Positions 18,155-26,581 of a DNA stretch of 64,000 nt are shown piece after piece (the stretch's first letter is position 1; every line of letters begins with the position of its first letter). Position numbers and translations under genes: made by a program. The notes under the pieces were generated by a model. The model saw only the letters and a list, made by a program, of their open reading frames with translations. It did no database searches and had not been told where the DNA came from. The stretch spans positions 1,434,501 through 1,498,500 of the forward strand of contig JAWKHH010000002.1 in assembly GCA_041394945.1 (NCBI GenBank), written 5' to 3'. This DNA comes from Bryobacteraceae bacterium (GTDB lineage Bacteria > Acidobacteriota > Terriglobia > Bryobacterales > Bryobacteraceae).

Positions 18155-18442
18155 CTAGCGCGAAACCACCACGAATGTGAACAGCGCCAGCGACTCGATG
18201 AACGCGAGACCCAGCAGAAGCAGCGTACGGATGGCGCCGCCCGCGCCCGGGTTCCGTGCGATTCCCTCAGCGGCCGAGGCGATCGCCTTGCCCTGGCCCA
18301 GGCCGCAAAGGCCAGACGCCAGCGCCATCGCGAAGCCCACGGAAAGCAATCCACCGCCGCCCGTGTGGCCGGTTTCCTGTGCGTACATCGGAGCCGCGGC
18401 CAGCATCATGGCCGCCAGCATCATCAGATTCTTGATTCTCAT
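18155..18442 (-). CDS. atpE: ATP synthase F0 subunit c
   Basis: 95 aa, slightly long because of an extra N-terminal leader-like helix (MRIKNLMMLAAMMLAAAPMYA). The two ring helices follow: GFAMALASGLCGLGQGKAIA, the polar loop RNPGAG, and TLLLLGLAFIESLALFTFVV with the ion-carrying Glu. The RNP/RQP loop and the Glu position are diagnostic. AGGAGT precedes the ATG by about 11 bases. The leader suggests membrane insertion with signal cleavage, as reported for some other bacterial c subunits. It is last in the operon, followed by a hairpin terminator. Confidence 0.95.
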   Translation of the reverse strand: MRIKNLMMLAAMMLAAAPMYAQETGHTGGGGLLSVGFAMALASGLCGLGQGKAIASAAEGIARNPGAGGAIRTLLLLGLAFIESLALFTFVVVSR

Positions 18443-18553
18443 AACGAACGATTACTCCTGACTTTCCCTAACGAAGATTTTGCTTCCAGGAGGTGGTTCC
18501 TATCATCCGTTGGGACGGTGACGGCTCACGCTGAAAGCATCGGACCGAAAACC

Positions 18554-19285
18554 CTAGTGCTCGTGCTCGACGGCGCTGCCGACGTAGACGATCGCCAGCA
18601 CGGTGAAGATGAACGCCTGCACGAACGAGACGAAAACGTGCAGTCCCATGAACGCCACCGGCACCACCAGCGGCACCAGCGCCATGAACCCAAGCGTCAC
18701 CTGTTCGCCCGCCAGCATGTTGGCGAAGAGACGAATCGTGAGCGAGAGCGGCCGCACCAGGTGGCTGATGATTTCGAGCGGGAACATGAACCAAGCCAGC
18801 CACCAGATCGGGCCGGCGAAATGCTTCAGGTATCCCACCAGCCCCTGCTCGGCGAAACCGAAGAAATTGTAGTAGAGGAACGTGAACGCCGCGAGCCCCA
18901 GCGGCACGGGAGAGAACATCGTCGGCGATTCGAGCGACGGCACCACTCCGATCAGGTTCGACACTAGAATGAACAGGAACAACGTCGCGAAGAACGCGAC
19001 GTGCTTCTTATGACCGTGCCCGATAATTTCGTGCGCCATTTCATCCAGGAAGCTGTAGATCACCTCAAAGATCTGCTGGATCTTCCCCGGCGCGTCCACC
19101 GACAATCCGCGCCGGACGATGAACGGCAGGATCAGGAAGATGCCCATCACGAGCAGCAACATGGCCATGTAGTTCGACCATGGCTTCGAAGGGTCCTCGG
19201 CGTGGAGCCCAGCCATCTGCAGAACGGCGTTCGCCGGCCCCGCCAGGACCTGATTACACAGCCTAGTGATCCAAAGTTCGTGCAT
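18554..19285 (-). CDS. atpB: ATP synthase F0 subunit a
   Basis: 243 aa from ATG at 19285 (MHELWITRLCNQ). A longer in-frame start is rejected because it lies deep in the preceding gene. Multiple membrane helices are visible, including the conserved LVRPLSLTIRLFANMLAGEQ with the essential Arg that faces the c ring, and GLHVFVSFVQAFIFTVLAIVYVGSAVEHEH at the end. The subunit forms the ion half-channels of the Fo motor. It overlaps the AtpI-like gene by 23 bases. About 110 bases separate it from atpE. Genes for subunits b, delta and F1 are not in this window. Confidence 0.95.
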   Translation of the reverse strand: MHELWITRLCNQVLAGPANAVLQMAGLHAEDPSKPWSNYMAMLLLVMGIFLILPFIVRRGLSVDAPGKIQQIFEVIYSFLDEMAHEIIGHGHKKHVAFFATLFLFILVSNLIGVVPSLESPTMFSPVPLGLAAFTFLYYNFFGFAEQGLVGYLKHFAGPIWWLAWFMFPLEIISHLVRPLSLTIRLFANMLAGEQVTLGFMALVPLVVPVAFMGLHVFVSFVQAFIFTVLAIVYVGSAVEHEH

Positions 19286-19661
19286 AGAAAAGTTCGCGGA
19301 TTCCCTCGATGGTGATCGCCGCCACGGTGACCAGAACACCGGACCCCAGCGGCACTACTGGAAGCTTGTAATTCGTAATTATAACAAACAACGCGCCTCC
19401 AATCAGCACCAACCGCAGTCCGGATGCCGCCAGTCCCGCGCCGGAAGTCGGGCCGCCCATCGCAGCCGTCAACCGTTCCAGCATCCAGAAACTGGTGATC
19501 GCCGCAGCCGCGCCAACTGCAAAGGCCAGCGCGTGCAACCCGTCCCGCGCCGCCCACCAGGCCGGCGCCCCGGCCGCGGCAAGCGACAACTGCCACCGCA
19601 TCACCCGCGCGATCACGCGGCTGGTTTCACCTTCCGGTTTCGTTTTTTCTTCGTGGCCCAT
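19263..19661 (-). CDS. AtpI-like small membrane protein
   Basis: 132 aa from ATG at 19661 (MGHEEKTKPEGE). A charged N-terminus precedes four hydrophobic segments (LSLAAAGAPAWWAARDG, ALAFAVGAAAAITSFWML, ASGLRLVLIGGALFVIITNY, LGSGVLVTVAAITIEGI). The position directly before atpB and the four-helix profile match AtpI/UncI, which helps assemble the c ring. Sequence similarity in this family is weak, so the name rests mostly on context. It overlaps the genes on both sides. Confidence 0.7.
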   Translation of the reverse strand: MGHEEKTKPEGETSRVIARVMRWQLSLAAAGAPAWWAARDGLHALAFAVGAAAAITSFWMLERLTAAMGGPTSGAGLAASGLRLVLIGGALFVIITNYKLPVVPLGSGVLVTVAAITIEGIRELFYARTLDH

Positions 19662-19857
19662 TCTCAATCCGATCCACCTGCCGCATCGTCTCCCACAAAC
19701 CCGCGGCAAAGCCCGCGATAATCCCCACCAGGTAGAAGATCTTCGTGCCCAACTGACGGTCCACCCACTCGCCGGCCAGGTACGCCCCGTACATCGCCGC
19801 CGGAAGCACGAACGCCAACCCGGCGTACGCGCCCCCCTTTGCCCATGGATTCTTCAC
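19627..19857 (-). CDS. AtpZ-family F-ATPase accessory protein
   Basis: 76 aa from GTG at 19857, whose GTGA overlaps the stop of the SecA-like gene. Two hydrophobic hairpin helices (AYAGLAFVLPAAMYGAYLAGE and KIFYLVGIIAGFAAGLW) flank WVDRQLGT, the usual AtpZ/AtpI (F0F1-ATPase subunit, putative) pattern. AtpZ forms a small membrane complex with AtpI that is thought to aid ATP synthase assembly or Mg2+/Ca2+ supply. It overlaps the AtpI-like gene by 35 bases. Confidence 0.8.
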   Translation of the reverse strand: MKNPWAKGGAYAGLAFVLPAAMYGAYLAGEWVDRQLGTKIFYLVGIIAGFAAGLWETMRQVDRIENGPRRKNETGR

Positions 19858-21974
19858 GCCTCCTGGACCCCCAACGCCGCCAGCCGCCGTCTCACGGCCT
19901 CAGCCAGTCGACCCCGCGAGTCCAGCCAGTGCGGCTCCGGGAGTTCGTAGCAACCCACACGGTCCCGTTCGAAACTGGCCGGAGGGTCCACGGGTAGCTC
20001 TTCATGATCGAAGAAAGCGATTACTTCGTCCTCCATTCCCCGGCGCAGCGAATGAAATGCGCGTTCGGCCTCCTGCTGGAAATCGCGCAGCGGATCGAGC
20101 CCACTGGCCGACAACCAGCGCGACTCGGCGTAGTCGGCAACCCATGCCGTGTACTCGGCCCAGGCATCGTCAATTCGCTCCACCCGCGCCCGCCGCTCCA
20201 TCTCGAGCAGAGCCCGCTCCGTGTGCCGCACCACATGGCGCCGCAGCAGCGCCGGATCCAGACCGGAGAGTAGCGAGGCGGCCTCGCCGCGAAGCACAGC
20301 GCGCCGCAACGCGATCATCACGCGCCGCTGCTCCTCGACGAAATCCTCGTAGCGGGACAGCGCCCTGGTCAAACCGAGCCACTCCATCTGCACCACCCAC
20401 TGGACGTCTTCGAGAACGCGGCCGCCGTTGCGCGCGTCCTCCATCATCGATCCGGCTTCGAACTCGGTTGCGATCTCGTCTTCTTCGGTGACCAGGAATC
20501 TCGTCTCGCCGGGCTCGCCGCGACGGCCCGCCAGCGCGCGAACGGCGTCGTCCTGCCTCCGCGACGTGCTTCGCCCCGCGCCGATCACCAGCAGTCCGCC
20601 CAAGCTCGCCGCCTCGTCTCCCAGCGGAATGTCAACCCCGTGCGGCGCATATGGGGTGATGATTGTCACCGCGCCCTTCTGTCCCGCCTTGGAAAGCAAC
20701 TCCGCGGCGCGCTCCGGCACGGCGCCTGAGACGATCTCGTGATTCACGCCGAGCTTGTCGAGCAATTCGCTGATCCCGGCGGCCTGCGGTATCGACAGTG
20801 CGGCAATAAGAACCGGGCGCCCATGGGCATGTTCGTAGTCGGCCGCAGTTGCCGCTGCGCGGTCCCGCGCCACCGTCGAGGCAAAGATCAGATCCGGCTG
20901 ATCGATCCGGCGCGAGTCGAAGCCATCTGGAACGCGCACCACGTCCATCCCGTACAATTCCGCGAACTCGACGGCGTCGGCTGCCGTGGCGGACCCGATC
21001 CCTGCTCTTGTACTGAACGTGCCCACTAACGTGCGGACGTTCATCCGGTTCAGCACGCGTCCGGCGATGCGTGGGTCGCCGTTCCGCGTGGCGTGGTTCT
21101 CCGTCTGGCTTTGTGGTTCGATTGTTCCGCCTCCGGCCCGGCGGGAAGCCTCGTCGGCCAGCGCTTCCGCCACGGTCGCCAGCACCGTCTGGTTTTCGTC
21201 TTCGTGCAGACTGCACCGTAAACCCGCTTCCACCCGGTGCAGGCCCCGCGCCGTAAGCTGAAGCGAGAGCGTATCGCCCTCGTAGTCGAGGCCGGGTTCG
21301 AGCTCGCGCGCAAGGGCGCGGACCTGGGTTTCAAAATGCGGCGGCAGATGATCCCCGGCCCAAAGTTCCACGAGATGCGGAGCCATGCCCGCCAAGGTCC
21401 ACTCGGCGTCGTCGGCGAGCAGATGCGTTACGCCACGATCGGCGACCGATTCCAGAGCCATGGATTCCGCCAGAAACTCGAGCGCCGCATCGCCCGGTGT
21501 CGCGTAGACCACTCGTTCCCGCTTGGCGCCGGACTGGCGCAGCGGATACTCCAGACAGCCGCAGCCGACACCAAGCGCAGTGAACAGCGGCGACATCCAT
21601 TCCTTGTCCCGCTGGGCCAGCACGCGATCCCGGCGAAACACGGCTACGCGGCCCCCGCGCAACGCGTGGAAGGCGGCGGCCATCGCAACCGCGAGCGTCT
21701 TGCCGCACCCGGGCCCCAGCTCCGCCACCTTCCCGTCGATCATCGCCAACGCGGCGAGCAATTGCGGCGCCGTCGGCCGTAACGCCAACTCGTTCCACGC
21801 CGTACGCGCGATCTCCGCCAATGGATGCTGGTCCCGCTCGATTGCCCGGAGTCCTGGCTCATAGGTCCGCCACGGCCCGGTGGCTGGCACTCGCATGCGA
21901 ATCTCTTTCACGAACAGCCGGAGGAACGAATTCTTCAGAGGCTGCGGACCGCCTTCCTGCGTCCCATCGAACAC
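19854..21974 (-). CDS. divergent SecA-like ATPase (SecA paralogue)
   Basis: 706 aa from GTG at 21974 (AGGA just upstream); ATG at 21896 is an alternative. SecA marks appear in order: RPTAPQLL Q-motif, GPGCGKT Walker A at 87-93, LAQRDKEWM at 119-127, DDAE at 188-191 in place of DEVD, and DYEGDTLSLQLTARGLHRVE as a short cross-linking domain. Next come LVGTFSTRAG (for AGMTGTA), QPDLIF, QKGAVTIITPYAPHGVDIPLGD, LGGLLVIGAGRSTSRRQDDAVRALAGRRGEPGETRF and a scaffold helix RYEDFVEEQRRV. The VDEFTGR/GLHQAIEAKE region and the zinc-binding tail are missing. It is shorter than the housekeeping SecA (usually 800-950 aa), so likely a specialised paralogue or a non-secretory motor. Its stop overlaps the AtpZ start. 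Confidence 0.75.
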   Translation of the reverse strand: MFDGTQEGGPQPLKNSFLRLFVKEIRMRVPATGPWRTYEPGLRAIERDQHPLAEIARTAWNELALRPTAPQLLAALAMIDGKVAELGPGCGKTLAVAMAAAFHALRGGRVAVFRRDRVLAQRDKEWMSPLFTALGVGCGCLEYPLRQSGAKRERVVYATPGDAALEFLAESMALESVADRGVTHLLADDAEWTLAGMAPHLVELWAGDHLPPHFETQVRALARELEPGLDYEGDTLSLQLTARGLHRVEAGLRCSLHEDENQTVLATVAEALADEASRRAGGGTIEPQSQTENHATRNGDPRIAGRVLNRMNVRTLVGTFSTRAGIGSATAADAVEFAELYGMDVVRVPDGFDSRRIDQPDLIFASTVARDRAAATAADYEHAHGRPVLIAALSIPQAAGISELLDKLGVNHEIVSGAVPERAAELLSKAGQKGAVTIITPYAPHGVDIPLGDEAASLGGLLVIGAGRSTSRRQDDAVRALAGRRGEPGETRFLVTEEDEIATEFEAGSMMEDARNGGRVLEDVQWVVQMEWLGLTRALSRYEDFVEEQRRVMIALRRAVLRGEAASLLSGLDPALLRRHVVRHTERALLEMERRARVERIDDAWAEYTAWVADYAESRWLSASGLDPLRDFQQEAERAFHSLRRGMEDEVIAFFDHEELPVDPPASFERDRVGCYELPEPHWLDSRGRLAEAVRRRLAALGVQEA

Positions 21975-22019
21975 CGTTCCTAACAGTCTACTCCCTCAGC
22001 CTGCATCGGGAACCGGCGC

Positions 22020-25000
22020 TCAAAACCGATAATAAATTCCGAACTGCGCCTGCCGGCCGGTGTCTCCCACCACGCCTCCTCGGAATCCAAACGCCTGGCT
22101 GTTCACGAACTGGTCCTGAATCGCGAAACTTGGGGTGTTCGTCACATTGCGCACCTCGAACCGGATCTCCACCACATGCGTTCGCGATATCCGCGTCGAC
22201 TTCGAAATGGCCGCGTCCGCGCTCACCTGGCGCGGCCCGGTGAACATCCGCGGCTGCAACCCTCCGATCTCTCCAGGACCCGGGTTGAAGAACACCTGAT
22301 TCTCGAACGGCTGATCCCCGGCTTCCCGCGCTCCGCGGCCGTTGGCGTCAGTGTACGCAGGATCGATCACGGAAAAACCGTTCGGTTCGTAGTGGAAGCG
22401 GACCACGTGTTTGAGTTGCTCGTAGTGCAAGGCGGACGACGCCGGGTTGTTCTCGCTTCGCGGATCGAGCCCGATGGTGCTACCGGAAACATTGAACGTG
22501 CCGCGCTGCGAGAGGATCGAGAACGGATTACCGGATTGCGCGATGAAGACCAATCCCATCGCCCATCCCTCCGCCAGCCGGCGCGGAACGCCGCCGGGAA
22601 GCTTCCGGAATGGCGGTTCCCATAAAAGGTGGAGTTTCGCCGCGTGCCGCAAATCGAACGGCGTGCGCGCCCGCTCCAGCCGCGGATTCCCGTTGTCGAG
22701 GTAGGGCTCGTATCGCTCGGTCGACAAGCCTTGCGAATCGCCCAAGGATTTTGAGAACGCATAGTTGGCCTGCAGCATCAGGCCGCCCCGGAACCTTCGA
22801 ACCATCTCCGCCTGCAGGCCGTGATAGCTGGACCCGCCGCGGTTAGTCAGCAGCACCGCTCCTTCCCACGCCAATGGGTTCGGAAACAGTGGTCGCACGT
22901 CGCTCAACGCGAACAGCGCCGCTACCTCAGCGGCCTCGGCTCGCCGGATCACCTGGCGCACCGCGTTCGATCCGAGCTGCAGCCTGTTCATCACGCCAAG
23001 CGGCTGGCTACCAGGAATCGCGCTGTTGTAAGCCGGATTGAACACTCCAGTGGCCGCCGCGGCCAGACGCCCGTTGTCGAACGCTCGGCGGAAGTCGGAG
23101 ATGAATTCCGGCTCGAGCGTCCGCACCTGATTCACGTCGATGCCGCGAATCAGTTTCACCGCGCCGTTGCCCGTATACCGCAGCTCAACCACGGTCCCAC
23201 GAATATCTTTCTGGAAGCCCGCCGAGAACTGCTGGATATAGGGTGTCCGGATCCGAGGATCGATGAGGCCGATGTTGCCTGGATAGTCGCTGAGGCGTAC
23301 CGGCAACTGCAGGTCCGGCGCCGGGGGCCGCAGGTTCGGGTTGAGGAAGGTGGTCGCCTCGCCAACCGGGTAGTCGACGAAGTAGGTGGGCCTGCTCCCC
23401 GGGTTGTAGAACACGGAGGTCAGCGCGGACCCAATGAATTCATCATTCACGGAATAGATGGCGTAGCCGGCGCGGAGGACCAGGGAGCGGCTCCCGAGTA
23501 CGTCCCACGCCAGACCGACGTTCGGATATATGTTGTTGCGGTCCGCGCGATACCATCGCCGTCCTCCGGCGAATCGCACCGTCGGATCGCCGAGCAGCGT
23601 GTCGATGGCGCTGCCGTTGATCAGGTCCGGGAGCGTCGCCCGTCCCCGCGTCTCGCGAACCGGAGTGAACATGTCCCAGCGCAGCCCGAGATTGAGGCTC
23701 AGCCGCGCGTGCAGCCGCCCTGCGTCATGCAAATAGGCCGAGTGCCCGGCGAAACCGAGGTCGCGTACCAGCGGCTTGCCGATTGCGTAGCTCCCGTCCG
23801 GCTGCAGCGTATAGGCGCCGCTCATTTCTGTGGTGACCCCAGCGAGCACAGTGGCCCATGCATTCGCGGCTTCCACGGCGTCGATCGTCGCCGCCGGTAG
23901 CGAATTCAGCCCGAAGGGCGCCGACGTGGTCCCCAACGCCAGTGTCGGTATCGTGTTGTCGTATTCGGTGAGCCGGCCGCTGACATCGTGATATTGATAG
24001 CCGAACCGAAAGGCGTGACGGCCGTGGTTCCAAGCCGTGTTCGCCTGCAGATTCACGTTGTGGCCGCGGCGTTCCTCGGTGGCGGCGGGATTGACGGGGT
24101 TGTCGAACAGCGGGAACCCGGGCAAATCCGGCTGATCGGGTAGTTGCAGCAACAGCTCCGGCCCTGGCGACGTATTCAGCAGACCCGTATCGTAGCGGTG
24201 CATTCCGGCACGGAACTCCGTGGACCACTGTGCCGCCGGACTCCAGCGCCACGACGCGGAGAACACCCGCCGCGGCGACTCCACGCGCGTATCCGGCGCG
24301 AAATCGAACCCACCGCGGTACCGCGCCGGATCGTCGCGGTCGTCCCGCGTCTGGTTGAACATGAACGACACCGTGTGCCGCTCGGAATGAATCCAATCGG
24401 CCCGGGCAAGGCCGGAATCACGGTCCAGGTTGCTGCGCACGGGAAAAACGTAGCCCCCCGTGTTGAAATCGAGCCCGGGGAGGCTGTCTCCGCGGCCAAA
24501 CGAATTCACGCTGGTTCCCGGCGGAAGGGACGCGAACAGCTTCTGAACTTCGGGGTGAATGGCGAGGCCTACTGACGTGAAGTCTACCTTGTAGTAGGCG
24601 TCGTCGGAGCCGATGTAGGCGAACTGCCCCCTGCGGATCGAGTCCAGGGGAAGCGTGCGGATGATTCTCTCGGTCGACCGCAGCCGGTGCCCTTCGTAGT
24701 TGGCGTACAACAGCAGCTTGTCCTTCTGGATCGGACCAGCGAGTGTGGCGCCGAACTGTCCGGAGCGGAACCCCTCCGGACGGAACCCACGTGCGTTGTC
24801 GAGCCAGTTGCCAGCCGCCAGCGCCCGGTCCCGATGATAGTAGTAGATGGCGCCGTGCCGGCTGTTTGTCCCCGAAGGCGTCACCATCACCACATGCGAC
24901 GACCCGCCTGGAATCGCCGGATCGGCGTTGGACGACACCACCGTGAACTCCGAGAGCTGATCGAGAAACAGGCGGTTGAACTCCGACCCCAACGGGTTCA

Positions 25001-25703
25001 CGCGCGGGTAATTCTCTTCGATGCTGATGCCGTCGAGCGTCATGCTCGCATACGAGGCCCGCTGGCCGTTCACCACCGTGATCAACTGGCTGCCCACATT
25101 ACGGCCCTCCACTGCCACCCGCTGGACGCCCGGCTGGATGCGCAGCAACTGCACCGGATCGCGCTCGAGCACCGGCAGTCCGCGCACGGCTTCCGGTGTG
25201 AGCGTCGTCGAGATCTCGGCGTTCTCCGCGTTGGGACCCTCCTGCTCATCAGCGATGCTCGTAAGCGCGCCCGCGGAACCGAGGCCGAGTTCGAAAGCCC
25301 CGCCGATGGCAGTCGCGCCGAACGAAGGAGCTCCGGTCCCCGCCGCCTGTACGCCTGCCGCCGTCGCCCCTTGCGAAAACTCACCCGCCCGCAGCGCGAT
25401 CGGATCCAGCAGTGTTTCGCGCGCCGGGTCGATCTTCACTCCGCGAATCGTCTCGATCCGCATTCCCGGCGCCTGCACAGCGAGATCGTAGACGGCCGGC
25501 CGGAGGTTCCCGAAAAGAAAGTAGCCGTCCGCAAGCGCGTCCGTGACGGCCACCGGCTCCGTTCCGCCGGCAAGATATAGCCGGAGCGCCGCGGACGCCG
25601 CGGGCGTGACGCGTCCGGCCAGCCGCCCCGAAACTTGGGCGAAAGCGAATGGGCACACTCCCAGGGCAGCCAGGGCGGTCCACGCCCATGCGATCTTCCT
25701 CAC
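22020..25703 (-). CDS. Oar-like TonB-dependent outer-membrane receptor
   Basis: 1227 aa from GTG at 25703, with a signal peptide (MRKIAWAWTALAALGVCPFAFA). A carboxypeptidase-regulatory-like beta sandwich spans residues about 24-100 (GRLAGRVTPAASAALRLYLA). A plug region follows (TTLTPEAVRGLPVLERDPVQ), then a large barrel ending in Phe (FGIYYRF), the outer-membrane insertion signal. Such proteins are abundant in Acidobacteriota and Myxococcota and import oligosaccharides or peptides, or act in adhesion. The SecA-like gene starts 45 bases after its stop on the same strand, so they may be co-transcribed. Confidence 0.9.
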   Translation of the reverse strand: MRKIAWAWTALAALGVCPFAFAQVSGRLAGRVTPAASAALRLYLAGGTEPVAVTDALADGYFLFGNLRPAVYDLAVQAPGMRIETIRGVKIDPARETLLDPIALRAGEFSQGATAAGVQAAGTGAPSFGATAIGGAFELGLGSAGALTSIADEQEGPNAENAEISTTLTPEAVRGLPVLERDPVQLLRIQPGVQRVAVEGRNVGSQLITVVNGQRASYASMTLDGISIEENYPRVNPLGSEFNRLFLDQLSEFTVVSSNADPAIPGGSSHVVMVTPSGTNSRHGAIYYYHRDRALAAGNWLDNARGFRPEGFRSGQFGATLAGPIQKDKLLLYANYEGHRLRSTERIIRTLPLDSIRRGQFAYIGSDDAYYKVDFTSVGLAIHPEVQKLFASLPPGTSVNSFGRGDSLPGLDFNTGGYVFPVRSNLDRDSGLARADWIHSERHTVSFMFNQTRDDRDDPARYRGGFDFAPDTRVESPRRVFSASWRWSPAAQWSTEFRAGMHRYDTGLLNTSPGPELLLQLPDQPDLPGFPLFDNPVNPAATEERRGHNVNLQANTAWNHGRHAFRFGYQYHDVSGRLTEYDNTIPTLALGTTSAPFGLNSLPAATIDAVEAANAWATVLAGVTTEMSGAYTLQPDGSYAIGKPLVRDLGFAGHSAYLHDAGRLHARLSLNLGLRWDMFTPVRETRGRATLPDLINGSAIDTLLGDPTVRFAGGRRWYRADRNNIYPNVGLAWDVLGSRSLVLRAGYAIYSVNDEFIGSALTSVFYNPGSRPTYFVDYPVGEATTFLNPNLRPPAPDLQLPVRLSDYPGNIGLIDPRIRTPYIQQFSAGFQKDIRGTVVELRYTGNGAVKLIRGIDVNQVRTLEPEFISDFRRAFDNGRLAAAATGVFNPAYNSAIPGSQPLGVMNRLQLGSNAVRQVIRRAEAAEVAALFALSDVRPLFPNPLAWEGAVLLTNRGGSSYHGLQAEMVRRFRGGLMLQANYAFSKSLGDSQGLSTERYEPYLDNGNPRLERARTPFDLRHAAKLHLLWEPPFRKLPGGVPRRLAEGWAMGLVFIAQSGNPFSILSQRGTFNVSGSTIGLDPRSENNPASSALHYEQLKHVVRFHYEPNGFSVIDPAYTDANGRGAREAGDQPFENQVFFNPGPGEIGGLQPRMFTGPRQVSADAAISKSTRISRTHVVEIRFEVRNVTNTPSFAIQDQFVNSQAFGFRGGVVGDTGRQAQFGIYYRF

Positions 25704-25745
25704 GTCCCTGTTTTCGCTGCAACCCGGCCGTAGTTGCTTCCCGTC

Positions 25746-25935
25746 CTACACCCGCATCCAATGCCGCGGCGCCACCCGCTTCACAGGCGCCTCGACGCCT
25801 CCGGACGGGAAATCAGCCGGCGTAATAGTGATTTCGGCCCCGGCGCGCCGGCGCCGGACGGATCGGTGACGGAACCTAGCAGGGTGACGAGATCGCGTTG
25901 CGGAGCAATGTCGATCAATCGATAGGCAAGGCGTA
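25746..25935 (-). pseudogene. possible frameshifted remnant of a TonB-receptor regulatory domain
   Basis: In the 235-base gap on the reverse strand, one frame reads LVTLLGSVTDPSGAGAPG, the typical opening of a carboxypeptidase-regulatory domain. It then loses the pattern, but a one-base shift at the GGGGCC run gives EITITPADFPSGG and runs to a TAG at 25748. This would be a decayed gene end. No start or other domain is visible, and chance cannot be excluded. Confidence 0.3.
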
Positions 25936-25938
25936 GCG

Positions 25939-26574
25939 TCAGAGCAGTTCGCCGGAAACCTTCAGGTTGCGGAAGGAACCCGTGTCGAAGAAACTCCCGA
26001 TGCCGAACTTGCCCGCCCCGAGGCTCATATCGACGCCGCTCAGCGAAGGCGAGGTGACGCCGTCCACCCAGACGTCCACGCGGTGCGCTGCTGAGTCGTA
26101 AACAAGCTTCACTTTGTGCCAGTCTTCGTCCGTCAACCCGGCCGGGCCATTTTCGGAGCTGATGCGGACGCGGTCGCCGCCATAGACGTGAAAGATGCCG
26201 TTGTGAACGGGCTGGTTCTTCGCCGCGTCCACGGAAATGTGCGCGTAGTTGAAGTGATTCTCGTCCCGCCACGCGTAGACGATCATCAGTGAGTTGTGCC
26301 GGTTGCGTAGCGCGGCAGGCTCCTGTTTCGCCTCGAACTCGAGCGTGAGCTTGCGGTAGTCTCCGGTTTCTGCGAGTGCGTACTGGGATGGACGCCGGGG
26401 CTTTGTCGATGGGCGCGGGACCAGCAGCTCCAGCACCCCGTTTTCGAATTTCCAATCCGATGCCACGGGCAGGCGCCAGCGCAGTCCGAACGCCTCGACG
26501 ATGCCAGACTCGCCGGCGGCGAAAGCGGCTGGTGCGGCGAGGGAGATTGCGGTGAAGAGTCTGCGCGTGAACAC
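25939..26574 (-). CDS. secreted lectin-like (DUF1080/LamG-type) protein
   Basis: 211 aa from GTG at 26574, signal peptide MFTRRLFTAISLAAPAAFAA. The rest reads as a concanavalin-like jelly roll: WKFENGVLELLVPR, YRKLTLEFEAKQ, NSLMIVYAWRDENHFNYAHIS, WHKVKLVYDSAAHRVDVWVDG and FGIGSFFDTGSFRNLKV. That is the pattern of DUF1080/LamG-like domains that bind or cleave sugars at the cell surface. No catalytic residues can be assigned. It lies eight bases after the stop of the GATase-like gene, so they are probably co-transcribed. Confidence 0.7.
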   Translation of the reverse strand: MFTRRLFTAISLAAPAAFAAGESGIVEAFGLRWRLPVASDWKFENGVLELLVPRPSTKPRRPSQYALAETGDYRKLTLEFEAKQEPAALRNRHNSLMIVYAWRDENHFNYAHISVDAAKNQPVHNGIFHVYGGDRVRISSENGPAGLTDEDWHKVKLVYDSAAHRVDVWVDGVTSPSLSGVDMSLGAGKFGIGSFFDTGSFRNLKVSGELL

Positions 26575-26581
26575 CTCACCA

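Noticed and set aside
18143..18967. A charged 274-codon forward frame
   Set aside because: It is the complement of atpE and atpB, whose products are unmistakable.
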